A stretch of DNA of 30,927 bases from JBCBCP01 sp038530575 (GCA_038530575.1 JBCBCP010000037.1:1-30927); one strand, 5' to 3'. Shown: positions 7,060 to 15,118, counted from the stretch's first letter. Notes: generated from the letters alone by a model not told the origin. Numbers and translations: made by a program.

Positions 7060-9189
7060 TCAAAAGACGATGAAATCGTCGACGCTCAGGTCACTCACCT
7101 GCAGACCCTGAATCCGGACGCCGCCCGTTCCGCCAAGCTGGACAAAGTCGATATAGATCCCGCCATTGCCGAGGTTCGAGGACGCGTTCACGATGTCGCC
7201 CACGTCGTTTTCAGACAGGCCGAAGGCGGTCATGTCGAGCCGGTCGGTGCCGTTCTGGAAGTCGGTTATCAGCTCGTCCCCCGAGGCGCGCTGAAACACA
7301 AACACATCGGCATCCCCGCCCCCCGTGAGGGTGTCATTGCCTTGACCGCCTTCGAGCGTGTCGTTGCCCGTCGCGCCCAGCAACAGGTCGTCGCCGTGAC
7401 CGCCCAGCAAAAGGTCATTGCCCGGGTTCCCGCGGAGCTCATCATCGCCTGCGCCGCCATTCAGCGTGTCGTTCCCGGTGCCGCCGAACAGAAGGTCATT
7501 GTCGCCATGCCCGAACAGCAGGTCATCGTCGGGATCGCCCTTGAGGGTATCTTCACCCGTGCCGCCCTGCAGCGTGTCGTTGCCGCGGTCGCCCGCGATG
7601 CTGTCATTGCCGCCATTGCCGCGGACCAGATCATTGTCCTGTTCGCCGTTCATCGTGTCGTCGAAATTGCCGCCGAGGATGGTGTCGTTTCCGTCTCCGC
7701 CCAATATCGCGTATTCGCGCGAGACTGACGAGACGGTTCCGGTACCGCTATAGGTGTCATCGCCAGCGCCGAGAAACAGGCCGCCCTCAATCGTGCCGTG
7801 ATTCACGACGCGGTCAGCGCCCCCGCTGGTGTTGACGCTGCTGAAAAAGCTGCCCGTATTCACTATGAAATCATCCGCATCGCGCAGCGCGACGAAACTG
7901 GACACGTCCCCGTGGTTGCGAATGGTGTTGCCGCCGTCACCACCAAAAATCTCTCCGCGGATAATCCCAGAATTTGTCAATTCGTTGCTGCGCGTTCCCA
8001 AAAGATCGATGCGCGCTCCGATGGTTCCGGAATTGATCAAGACGTTAGTCTCATGCCGACTAACATAGCCGCCAGCTATGGTGCCTTCGTTGCGAACGAG
8101 GTTGAAACCGGAACCGTTAAACGTCACGCGGCCGTTGATCAGCCCGGTATTTATGATGGAGTTGGAGCCATCGGTTCCCGTGATGCCCACCATCGTGCCA
8201 GCGTTGTTTATGAAGGCGCTGCCAAAGGCGGTGACCGAATAGCTCAGGCCCGTATCGATCAGGCCAGTGTTGGTGATGCGGATCTGTTCGGCCCCTGGGG
8301 TCAGGGTGCGCGCGCTGTAGATCTCGCCCGAGTTCGTCAGGTCGAAGACGCCGGTGACGCCGAACGCCAGGATTGCGCCGCTAATTGTGCCACTGTTGAG
8401 AATAGTAACGCGGTCGCCCGAGGCGACCACGACATCGTCGCCGACAATCGTGCCTTCATTGACCAACCTGTTGGCGTTGCCCGTCAGCTCCACCGCGACA
8501 CCATCCAACGTACCGGCGGTGGAAAAAGTGCCGGTGATCGTGCCTGCGTTCGTGATGGTGATGTTGTCGCCCGTCCCGCGCACAGCAATCTCGCCAGAGA
8601 TGTCGCCGTAGTTGTTGACTTGGCCAAGCGAGCCAACACTGACACCGAGACCGCCCCCTGCGCCCGAGATGCTGCCGTGGTTGATGACGATGATCTCGTC
8701 GCCAAGCCCAAGCACGCCGGTCAGGCCCGCGACGCTGCCGTGGTTTTCGAACGTGTCGCCCGCGCGGATGCTCACCCCGGCAAGGAGGCTGCCTGTGATC
8801 GTGCCGTAGTTCAGCAGCGTGTTGTCACCAGCTGACGTGACAGCATTGCCACGGATCGAGGAGATGTGGCCGAAATTGGTCAGGTGGTTCTGGTCGCCAA
8901 AGATTTCCACCCCGATGACGTAGGCTTCGACAAAGCCGGTTGACCCGATGGTCACCGTTGTCTGGTTGCCGCCGACGCGGATCCCGACGCCATCCCCGGG
9001 TGCCAGCGCCGTATCATAAGCCAGAACGGTGCCCAGCACCGAAATGGACACGTTGTCATCCGCGCTGCTGGAGGCGTCGATCGCTTCGTTCGCCGTGGTG
9101 ATGATCGACACGTCTTCGCCCACAAACAAGATATCGTCTGCGTTCAGGAACCGCGTGGTTGTCCGGTCGGTTTCGATGATTGCCGCCAT
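7060..9189 (-). CDS. RTX calcium-binding beta-solenoid protein, probably type I secreted
   Basis: 709 residues with no N-terminal signal peptide. Residues about 103-480 hold 18 imperfect units of roughly 19-25 residues, each built on NxG(T/S/D)I (for example LLNYGTIT, VINHGSIS, LVNEGTIV), as expected for a right-handed parallel beta-helix. Residues 497-622 are 14 nonapeptides of the calcium-binding form GGxGNDxLx. Residues 623-709 resemble a serralysin-type C-terminus (VFVFQ...ITDFQNGTDRLD) and end DDFIVF, which fits a C-terminal type I secretion signal. No ABC exporter, HlyD-like or TolC-like gene is in the window, so the exporter must be elsewhere. AAGGAA lies before the ATG. No protease, lipase or other catalytic motif is visible; an adhesive or surface role is inference. 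Confidence 0.9.
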   Translation of the reverse strand: MAAIIETDRTTTRFLNADDILFVGEDVSIITTANEAIDASSSADDNVSISVLGTVLAYDTALAPGDGVGIRVGGNQTTVTIGSTGFVEAYVIGVEIFGDQNHLTNFGHISSIRGNAVTSAGDNTLLNYGTITGSLLAGVSIRAGDTFENHGSVAGLTGVLGLGDEIIVINHGSISGAGGGLGVSVGSLGQVNNYGDISGEIAVRGTGDNITITNAGTITGTFSTAGTLDGVAVELTGNANRLVNEGTIVGDDVVVASGDRVTILNSGTISGAILAFGVTGVFDLTNSGEIYSARTLTPGAEQIRITNTGLIDTGLSYSVTAFGSAFINNAGTMVGITGTDGSNSIINTGLINGRVTFNGSGFNLVRNEGTIAGGYVSRHETNVLINSGTIGARIDLLGTRSNELTNSGIIRGEIFGGDGGNTIRNHGDVSSFVALRDADDFIVNTGSFFSSVNTSGGADRVVNHGTIEGGLFLGAGDDTYSGTGTVSSVSREYAILGGDGNDTILGGNFDDTMNGEQDNDLVRGNGGNDSIAGDRGNDTLQGGTGEDTLKGDPDDDLLFGHGDNDLLFGGTGNDTLNGGAGDDELRGNPGNDLLLGGHGDDLLLGATGNDTLEGGQGNDTLTGGGDADVFVFQRASGDELITDFQNGTDRLDMTAFGLSENDVGDIVNASSNLGNGGIYIDFVQLGGTGGVRIQGLQVSDLSVDDFIVF

Positions 9190-9237
9190 GGTGGAGTTCC
9201 TTATGTTACAATGCTTTGAGTAAAATTTGCGATTTGG

Positions 9238-9249
9238 CCGGTATACCGG
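9238..9249. promoter_or_regulatory. Palindrome in the RTX/ttcA divergent promoter region (candidate operator)
   Basis: CCGGTATACCGG is a perfect 12-base palindrome flanked on both sides by ATTTG (9232-9236 and 9250-9254). It lies 49 bases upstream of the RTX gene and 98 bases upstream of ttcA in the 157-base divergent gap. The stretch between it and the RTX gene is AT-rich, with TAACAT (about 9202-9207, minus strand) as a possible -10 box. A smaller hairpin CGCCC/GGGCG sits at 9282-9297. The regulator is unknown. Confidence 0.35.
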
Positions 9250-9346
9250 ATTTGAATGGCTGCGGGTTCATTTTTTCGTCCCGCCCCTGAAAGGGCGCGT
9301 CTGTCGGCACTGGTCTGGCACGCCGCGCGCGGGTAGACAGTGGCGC

Positions 9347-10219
9347 ATGAAAGACGAGCTGTCAGAGATTCACGCGCTGTTTGAAGGCGCCCCGCAGACC
9401 ACCGAGTTTCGCAAACTGCGCAAGCGGATCGTGCGCTACACGCGCGAGGCGATTGACCAATACGGTATGATCGAGCCGGGGGGCAAATGGTTGGTGTGCC
9501 TGTCGGGCGGCAAGGACAGCTACACGCTGCTGGCGGTACTGCACGAGCTGCAATGGCGTGGGCTTTTGCCGATCGAAATCCTGGCTTGCAACCTTGATCA
9601 AGGGCAGCCGGGTTTTCCGGCGACGGTGCTGCCCGCATTTCTTGAGAAGATGGGCGTGCCGCACCGCATCGAGTATCAGGACACCTATTCGGTGGTTGTA
9701 GACAAGGTGCCGGCGGGCCGCACCTATTGCGCGCTGTGCTCGCGCCTGCGGCGGGGGCATCTGTACCGGATCGCGCGCGAGGAAGGGTGCACGGCGGTGG
9801 TTCTGGGCCATCACCGCGATGATATCCTTGAGACGTTCTTCATGAACCTCTTTCACGGCGGACGGCTGGCAACGATGCCGCCCAAGCTGGTGAACGAAGA
9901 GGGCGATCTGTTTGTCTATCGCCCGCTGGCCCATGTGGCCGAGGCCGATTGCGACCGGTTTGCCCGCGCCATGAACTACCCGATCATTCCGTGTGATCTG
10001 TGCGGATCACAAGACGGGCTGCAACGACAGCAGGTCAAACAGATACTTGATGGCTGGGAGGCGAACAGCCCCGGGCGGCGTCAGGTCATGTTCCGCGCCC
10101 TGATGAACGCGCGGCCGTCGCACCTGCTGGACCCGAAGCTGTTTGATTTCGCCGGGCTGATGCGCGGCGGGTCCGAACAATTTGACACGCATACCCGGGA
10201 TATTCCGACCCTGCGTTAA
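9347..10219 (+). CDS. ttcA: tRNA 2-thiocytidine(32) synthetase TtcA
   Basis: 290 residues from the ATG at 9347; a TTG-initiated extension upstream would add 40 unlike residues and is rejected. The enzyme adenylates C32 in certain tRNAs and replaces oxygen with sulfur, using an ATP pyrophosphatase fold and a [4Fe-4S] cluster. The PP-loop SGGKDS is at 53-58. The cluster cysteines are the CALC pair (C128, C131) and a cysteine in PCDLCGSQ (216-219). The GHHRDD motif (154-159) and the C-terminal HLLDPKLFDFAGL also fit the family. No operon partner is apparent; the next gene starts 60 bases downstream. Confidence 0.95.
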   Translation: MKDELSEIHALFEGAPQTTEFRKLRKRIVRYTREAIDQYGMIEPGGKWLVCLSGGKDSYTLLAVLHELQWRGLLPIEILACNLDQGQPGFPATVLPAFLEKMGVPHRIEYQDTYSVVVDKVPAGRTYCALCSRLRRGHLYRIAREEGCTAVVLGHHRDDILETFFMNLFHGGRLATMPPKLVNEEGDLFVYRPLAHVAEADCDRFARAMNYPIIPCDLCGSQDGLQRQQVKQILDGWEANSPGRRQVMFRALMNARPSHLLDPKLFDFAGLMRGGSEQFDTHTRDIPTLR

Positions 10220-10279
10220 GCATGGCGCAACGGCGAGAGCGCTACAGTACGGGCGATTTTCTTGCTTTGCAGGTCGTTC

Positions 10280-11791
10280 ATGTCGCTCAAAACGCTCCCT
10301 TTCCTGCCACTGTCGGGCCTTCAGTCGGCGCTTCTCAGCTCTTTTGTCCTGCTTGGTGGTTTCTATATCGGTGGGCAGGTGGCGCTTGTTGGCGCGGCGT
10401 TTGTTTTCCCGTTAATCCTCGGCCTCGTCTCGGTCTGGCACGGGCGCACGGATGTGCCCAAGGCCGGCATTGACGTGGTCATTTCCGCCGCGTGGGACGA
10501 AGCGCAAGACACACGACTGAATGCCGCAATTTTCGAGATCGCGGTCGACAACCTGAAAGATATCGCCGCCCAACATGGCAGCGATGCCGCGACCGTCGTG
10601 CAAGAGCGGCTCGGCGAGCGGTTGCGTACGACCTTACGTGCGGGCGACGCATTCGAGGCCGGAGAGAGCGAGGTTTTTACAGCGGTGCTGGGGGCCCGCG
10701 CGGGTATCGACCTTGAGGCATGCATCCAGCTAAGTGCGCGCCTGCAAACAGCGGCAGAAGAGCCGATACTGGCAGACGGCGTGACGATTTGGGCCACGGT
10801 GTCGATCGGTTTCTGCCTGCGCAGCCGGGCGCCGGGGACTGAGCCGGAGACGTGGCGCGACGCGGCGACCAGCGCCTTGACGGAGGCGCGCCGCCATGGG
10901 CCCGGGACAATTCGCGCCTTTAGCCGCAACATGGCAGCGGCGCGGGCCACCACCGCTGTGCTGGAAGAAGACATCGGCACAGCCCTTGAAACCGGCCATG
11001 TGCAGCCGTGGTTCCAGCCGCAGATTTCGACCGAGACGGGGCGCGTTTCGGGGTTTGAGGCGCTAGCGCGGTGGCTACATCCCGACAAGGGCGTGCTCTT
11101 GCCCGAGACCTTCCTGGAACCCGTCGCGACGCAGGGCCTGTCCGGCCGGATGGGTGAGGTGATCCTGTATCATACCTTGACAGCGCTGAAGGCATGGGAT
11201 GCGGCGGGGGTAGAGGTGCCGACAGTGGCGATCAACCTAAGCGATGCGGAACTTGCGAACCCCCACATCGTCGACAAAATCGCCTGGGAGTTGGACCGAT
11301 TTGACCTGACACCCGAACGCCTGGCGCTGGAAGTGACCGAACGGACCGTCGCGTCGGAGCCCACAGACATGGTCTGCCGCAATCTTGTTGCCCTTGGTCG
11401 GCTTGGCTGCCGGATTGACCTTGATGACTTTGGGACTGGCAGCGCCTCAATCGCTGCAATCCGGAGGTTCAAAGTGGGCCGCATCAAAGTGCACGAAAGC
11501 TTTGTAAACCGCGCCGACCGCGACCCCGAACAGCAGCGCCTTGTGGGCGCGGTTCTGAGCATGGCTGAGCGGCTTGGCGTGCAAACTCTGGCTGAAGGGG
11601 TGGAAACCGTGGGTGAACACGCGTTGCTGGCGCAACTTGGCTGCGACGACGTGCAAGGCTACGGCATTGGCCGCCCGATGCCGTTTGACCAGACGTTGAC
11701 ATGGATGCGAACCCACGAGGCCAAGCTGCAGGATGCACCGCGCATTGGCCCATCGGGCAATGATGGCGGGTCGGTGCGACGCTCGGGATAA
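10280..11791 (+). CDS. Cyclic-di-GMP phosphodiesterase with degenerate GGDEF and intact EAL domain
   Basis: 503 residues from the ATG at 10280; a TTG start at 10262 is possible. Two hydrophobic helices (about 7-30 and 33-52) anchor it. The GGDEF region has lost its signature, reading EAGESE around 126-131, so cyclase activity is not expected. The EAL domain keeps the metal and catalytic residues: EAL (260-262), N319 in INLSD, E351/E354 in LEVTE, DDFGTG (382-387), K403, LAEGVET (437-443) and Q459 in DDVQGYGIGRP. One change stands out: the usual KID motif reads KVH (H405). The likely activity is hydrolysis of cyclic-di-GMP, with the degenerate domain perhaps binding GTP. It may share a transcript with ttcA, 60 bases upstream. 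Confidence 0.87.
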   Translation: MSLKTLPFLPLSGLQSALLSSFVLLGGFYIGGQVALVGAAFVFPLILGLVSVWHGRTDVPKAGIDVVISAAWDEAQDTRLNAAIFEIAVDNLKDIAAQHGSDAATVVQERLGERLRTTLRAGDAFEAGESEVFTAVLGARAGIDLEACIQLSARLQTAAEEPILADGVTIWATVSIGFCLRSRAPGTEPETWRDAATSALTEARRHGPGTIRAFSRNMAAARATTAVLEEDIGTALETGHVQPWFQPQISTETGRVSGFEALARWLHPDKGVLLPETFLEPVATQGLSGRMGEVILYHTLTALKAWDAAGVEVPTVAINLSDAELANPHIVDKIAWELDRFDLTPERLALEVTERTVASEPTDMVCRNLVALGRLGCRIDLDDFGTGSASIAAIRRFKVGRIKVHESFVNRADRDPEQQRLVGAVLSMAERLGVQTLAEGVETVGEHALLAQLGCDDVQGYGIGRPMPFDQTLTWMRTHEAKLQDAPRIGPSGNDGGSVRRSG

Positions 11792-11843
11792 CGCGCGGGA
11801 GCCGTTTCCGCTTGACCTTTGGAGCTGGGTTCGTTTGAACCCC

Positions 11844-11885
11844 GGGGACGTTTTCGCCCCCCGAACGGGGCCGATTTCAGCCCCG
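11844..11885 (+). promoter_or_regulatory. yidC leader with competing hairpins next to the ribosome site
   Basis: In the 109-base gap before yidC, GGGG-CG (11844-11850) can pair with CGCCCC (11855-11860), and CGGGGC (11866-11871) pairs with GCCCCG (11880-11885), which touches the ribosome site GGAGG (11885-11889). A third pairing, CCCC with GGGG (11859-11870), competes with both. A possible promoter, TTGACC (11812-11817) with TTGAAC (11835-11840), lies just upstream. Any switching role is inference. Confidence 0.35.
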
Positions 11886-11900
11886 GAGGCCACTTCCCCG

Positions 11901-13715
11901 ATGGACGATCAGAACAAGAACCTCATCCTCGCAACCGTGCTCAGCCTCGCGGTGATCCTGATCTGGTTTGTGCTGTTCCCACCCCCCGAGCCGACGGCGC
12001 CGCTAGATGCGCCCGTGACGGCCGACACCGTGCTGACGCCGGACGCTCCGGCCGCAGTACCCGGCACGGCCAGCGTACCGGGCAGCGCAGACACCGGCGC
12101 AGCGGCCAGCGCGGACCCCGCAGATACAGCCGCTGCCGCCCCGCGGATCGAAATTGACACACCGCGCCTTGTCGGCTCCATTTCGTTGCTTGGCGGCCGG
12201 GTTGATGACCTGAAACTCAAGGATTACCGCACCTCGCTCGACCCCGAGGCCGATATCGTGACCGTGTTGTCCCCCGTTGGCAGCGAAAGCGCGTTCTATG
12301 CCCTCTACGGGTGGGCGCCTGGCAACGGGCTGACCCCCGACGACGTGCCTGGACCTGCGACGCTCTGGCAAGTCGAGAGCGGCGCGACGTTGACGCCAAG
12401 CAGCCCCGTCACGTTGCGGTGGGACAGCCCCGCCGGCTTGTCCTTCACCCGCCAGATCACGATTGACAACGACTTTATGTTTACGGTCACACAGTCGGTC
12501 ACCAACGGGTCGGACGCGGCCGCAACCCTCGCCCCTTACGGTGTTCTCGCCCGCCACGGCCAGCCCGAAGACCTGCGCAACTTTTTCATTCTGCACGAAG
12601 GCGGGATCGCCATGGTCGATGGCGAGCTGACCGAGACGGACTACGACGACTTCGCCGCCGCCGGGCAGGATGAACGCGAACAGATCACCGAAAACGGCTG
12701 GATCGGCTTTACCGATCACTACTGGATGACCACGCTGGTCGGCGGCGCGGGCCAACCCTTTGCCGCGCGCACATTCCAGGACGTCAGCCGCGAAATTTAC
12801 CAGACCACCGCGCAACTGCCCACACAAACGCTTGAGCCGGGCGCTACAGGCACCGTCACCACGCAGCTTTACTCCGGGGCGAAAGAGTGGGAAACGATCC
12901 GCGAATACCAGCGCGGCGGCGTCGACAAATTCATCGACAGCATCGACTGGGGCTGGTTCTTCTACCTGACCAAGCCGATCTTCTGGCTGCTGCACGAGAT
13001 GAACATCCTGATCGGCAACATGGGTGTGTCGATCATCGCGCTGACCTTCGTGATCAAACTGGTGCTGCTGCCGCTGGCTTTCAAATCCTACGTCTCCATG
13101 GCCAAGATGAAAGAGCTGCAGCCCGAGATGGAGGCCCTGAAGGAGCAGGCAGGCGACGACCGCCAGAAGCTGCAACAAGGCATGATGGAGCTGTACAAGA
13201 AGAACAAGGTGAACCCGGCGGCGGGCTGTCTGCCGATCCTGCTGCAAATCCCGATCTTCTTCAGCCTTTACAAGGTGATCTTTGTCACGATCGAGCTGCG
13301 GCACGCGCCCTTCTTCGGCCCGTTCACGGACCTCAGCGCGCCTGACCCGACCTCGATCCTGAATCTCTTTGGCCTGCTGCCGTTTGCAGGGCCCGATCCG
13401 ACCTCGATTACGGCTCTGATCTTTATCGGGATCCTGCCAATCCTCTTGGGCGCGTCGATGTGGCTGCAGATGAAGCTGAACCCCGCCCCGACCGATCCGA
13501 CGCAGCAGATGATCTTTGCGTGGATGCCGTGGGTGTTCATGTTCATGCTGGGCGGTTTTGCCTCGGGGCTCGTGATCTACTGGATCGCCAACAACGTGAT
13601 CACCTTCACGCAGCAATACATGATCATGCGCAGCCAAGGGTACACGCCGGACCTGATGGGCAACATCAAGAGCAGCTTCAAAAAGAAAAGCGCCACCGAA
13701 AGCGCCAAGAAGTGA
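11901..13715 (+). CDS. yidC: Membrane protein insertase YidC
   Basis: 604 residues from the ATG at 11901, which gives the typical N-terminus MDDQNKNLILATVLS; upstream in-frame codons have no ribosome site. Transmembrane helix 1 spans about 7-25, followed by an Ala/Pro-rich linker and the large periplasmic beta-sandwich domain. The conserved insertase core has five helices, from KPIFWLLHEMN onward, including the cytoplasmic hairpin (MAKMKELQPEMEALK...NPAAGCLPILLQIP). The positive residue of the hydrophilic groove, Arg366 in E. coli, is Lys386 here. YidC inserts inner-membrane proteins alone or with SecYEG. The stop overlaps the start of the MOSC gene. Confidence 0.97.
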   Translation: MDDQNKNLILATVLSLAVILIWFVLFPPPEPTAPLDAPVTADTVLTPDAPAAVPGTASVPGSADTGAAASADPADTAAAAPRIEIDTPRLVGSISLLGGRVDDLKLKDYRTSLDPEADIVTVLSPVGSESAFYALYGWAPGNGLTPDDVPGPATLWQVESGATLTPSSPVTLRWDSPAGLSFTRQITIDNDFMFTVTQSVTNGSDAAATLAPYGVLARHGQPEDLRNFFILHEGGIAMVDGELTETDYDDFAAAGQDEREQITENGWIGFTDHYWMTTLVGGAGQPFAARTFQDVSREIYQTTAQLPTQTLEPGATGTVTTQLYSGAKEWETIREYQRGGVDKFIDSIDWGWFFYLTKPIFWLLHEMNILIGNMGVSIIALTFVIKLVLLPLAFKSYVSMAKMKELQPEMEALKEQAGDDRQKLQQGMMELYKKNKVNPAAGCLPILLQIPIFFSLYKVIFVTIELRHAPFFGPFTDLSAPDPTSILNLFGLLPFAGPDPTSITALIFIGILPILLGASMWLQMKLNPAPTDPTQQMIFAWMPWVFMFMLGGFASGLVIYWIANNVITFTQQYMIMRSQGYTPDLMGNIKSSFKKKSATESAKK

Positions 13716-14440
13716 CAGGGGTGCTCGCCCATATCTGGCGCCATCCGATCAAGGGTATCGGGTCTGAGGCGCTGGAGGCGGCCGAGCTGACGCCTGAGGC
13801 CGCGATGGTCGGAGACAGAGCCTGGGCGCTGCTGAACGACGCGGCCGACGATACCGACGCGTGGCAGCCCCGGCGCAATTTCTTGCAGGTGGCCAGCGGC
13901 CCGCGTCTGGCGCAGGTGGGAGCGGTCAGCACGCCGGACAGCGTGATGTTGACCCATCCAGAGCGCGATCCACTGGCCAATGGCACCGACGGCGCTGCGC
14001 TTGGCGCGTGGATTGGCGATCTGTGGCCAGAGGGGCGGCCCGGCCCCGCGCGGCTGGTCAAGGCCCCCGCGCAAGGCATGACGGATGTGGACTTTGCCAG
14101 CGTGTCAATTGGCAACCTCGCCAGCCTGCGCGCACTCAGCCAGAAGGCCGGCTTTGACATCGACATGCGCCGGTTCCGGATCAACCTGTGGCTGGATGGC
14201 CTCGCCCCGTGGGAAGAGATCGACTTGTTGGGGCGTGCTGAGCTGCGCATTGGCGATGTGGTCATGACCCCGGTCGAGCCGATTGAACGGTGCCGCGCAC
14301 CCGATGCCAATCCACGCAGCGGCATGCGCGACGTCGGGATGTTGTCCCTGCTGGAAGAGGGCTGGAACACGCGTGACTTCGGCATTTACGTTACCGTGGC
14401 GGAGGCGGGGACGATGCGCTTCGGCGACACGCTGGCATGA
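13712..14440 (+). CDS. MOSC-domain protein
   Basis: 242 residues if the GTG at 13712 is used, which overlaps the yidC stop as GTGA; a GTG at 13721 would remove three residues. The N-terminal MOSC beta-barrel is recognisable in HIWRHPIKGIGSE, and the MOSC domain in FRINLWLDGLAPWEE followed by a region ending IERCRAPDANPRSGMRD, whose cysteine is the conserved one of the family. MOSC proteins bind sulfur or molybdenum-cofactor-type ligands, as in molybdenum cofactor sulfurases and mARC-like reductases. The substrate here is unknown. It is translationally coupled to yidC and, through an ATGA overlap, to engB. Confidence 0.88.
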   Translation: MTGVLAHIWRHPIKGIGSEALEAAELTPEAAMVGDRAWALLNDAADDTDAWQPRRNFLQVASGPRLAQVGAVSTPDSVMLTHPERDPLANGTDGAALGAWIGDLWPEGRPGPARLVKAPAQGMTDVDFASVSIGNLASLRALSQKAGFDIDMRRFRINLWLDGLAPWEEIDLLGRAELRIGDVVMTPVEPIERCRAPDANPRSGMRDVGMLSLLEEGWNTRDFGIYVTVAEAGTMRFGDTLA

Positions 14441-15090
14441 CCGCCCTGCCCTTCCCCGAAGCAGACGCCCCGGATGAGGCCGCGCGCGAGGCCGGTCGCC
14501 TCCTGTTTGCGGGCGAGACGGAGTTTGTCAAAGGCGTGGTCGCCATGTCGGGCCTGCCCGATGCCGACCGGCTGGAGGTGTGTTTTGCGGGCCGTTCCAA
14601 TGTCGGCAAGTCGAGCCTCATCAACGCGCTGACCGGGCGCAAGGGGCTGGCGCGCGCGTCAAATACCCCGGGGCGCACGCAAGAGATCAACTTTTTCACC
14701 GCGGGGCAGAGCCACTACCTCGTCGACCTTCCCGGCTATGGCTATGCCAATGCGCCGCTCGACGTAGTCAAGAAGTGGCAAGCGCTGCTTAAACAGTACC
14801 TGAGCGGGCGGGCCACGTTGCGGCGGGCGTTCGTGCTGATCGACGCGCGGCACGGGATCAAGGCGGTGGACGAAGAGATCATGGCCCTGCTGGACAGCGC
14901 CGCTGTGACCTTTCAATGCGTGCTAACCAAGACGGACAAGGTCAAGGCCGCCGAACGTGGCAAGGTCCTTGGGCTGGTGCGCGAGAAGCTTGCCAAACAC
15001 CCCGCCGCGTTCCCCGAGATCGTACTGACCTCGTCCGAAAAGGGCGACGGGATTGAGACGTTGCGCGCCATAATCGCAACGCTGGAATAG
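14437..15090 (+). CDS. engB: Ribosome biogenesis GTP-binding protein EngB (YihA/YsxC)
   Basis: 217 residues. A TRAFAC-class GTPase needed for late assembly of the large ribosomal subunit. The G1 loop is GRSNVGKSS (52-60), with NTPGRTQEINFF as the switch I/G2 region. G3 is DLPGYGYA (97-104) and G4 is TKTDK (164-168); SSEKGDG near the C-terminus is the G5 region. The start overlaps the MOSC gene stop (ATGA). A 26-base palindrome starts 3 bases after the stop codon. Confidence 0.96.
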   Translation: MTALPFPEADAPDEAAREAGRLLFAGETEFVKGVVAMSGLPDADRLEVCFAGRSNVGKSSLINALTGRKGLARASNTPGRTQEINFFTAGQSHYLVDLPGYGYANAPLDVVKKWQALLKQYLSGRATLRRAFVLIDARHGIKAVDEEIMALLDSAAVTFQCVLTKTDKVKAAERGKVLGLVREKLAKHPAAFPEIVLTSSEKGDGIETLRAIIATLE

Positions 15091-15092
15091 GA

Positions 15093-15118
15093 GCCAAGAT
15101 TTTTCGAAAAATCTTGGC
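15093..15118. repeat. Perfect 26-base extragenic palindrome between engB and argB
   Basis: GCCAAGATTTTTC is followed immediately by its exact reverse complement. It can form a hairpin with an 11-bp stem and a four-base TCGA loop, or a cruciform. There is no T-run after it on either strand, so it is not a standard intrinsic terminator. The half-site GGCCAAGTTTTTC recurs at about 20465-20477, in the gap between the binding-protein and permease genes of the transporter. This looks like a dispersed extragenic palindrome; how often it occurs elsewhere in the genome cannot be seen here. Confidence 0.7.

Noticed and set aside
7300..7700. Regular 27-base repeats that could suggest a CRISPR-like array
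   Set aside because: The units are adjacent, degenerate, lack unique spacers, and translate as GGxGNDxLx nonapeptides.
7015..7728. Repetitive Val/Ile/Ala-rich plus-strand frame
   Set aside because: The periodicity is the reverse complement of the 27-base calcium-binding nonapeptide repeats of the RTX gene.
7060..9189. Type I secretion exporter genes beside the RTX protein
   Set aside because: The flanking genes are a DUF3833 lipoprotein, a pentapeptide protein and ttcA; no ABC exporter, membrane-fusion or TolC-like gene is present in the window.
12003..13637. 544-codon minus-strand frame opposite yidC
   Set aside because: It is antisense to a full-length, unmistakable YidC; its composition is rich in His, Gln and Arg as expected for a shadow frame.
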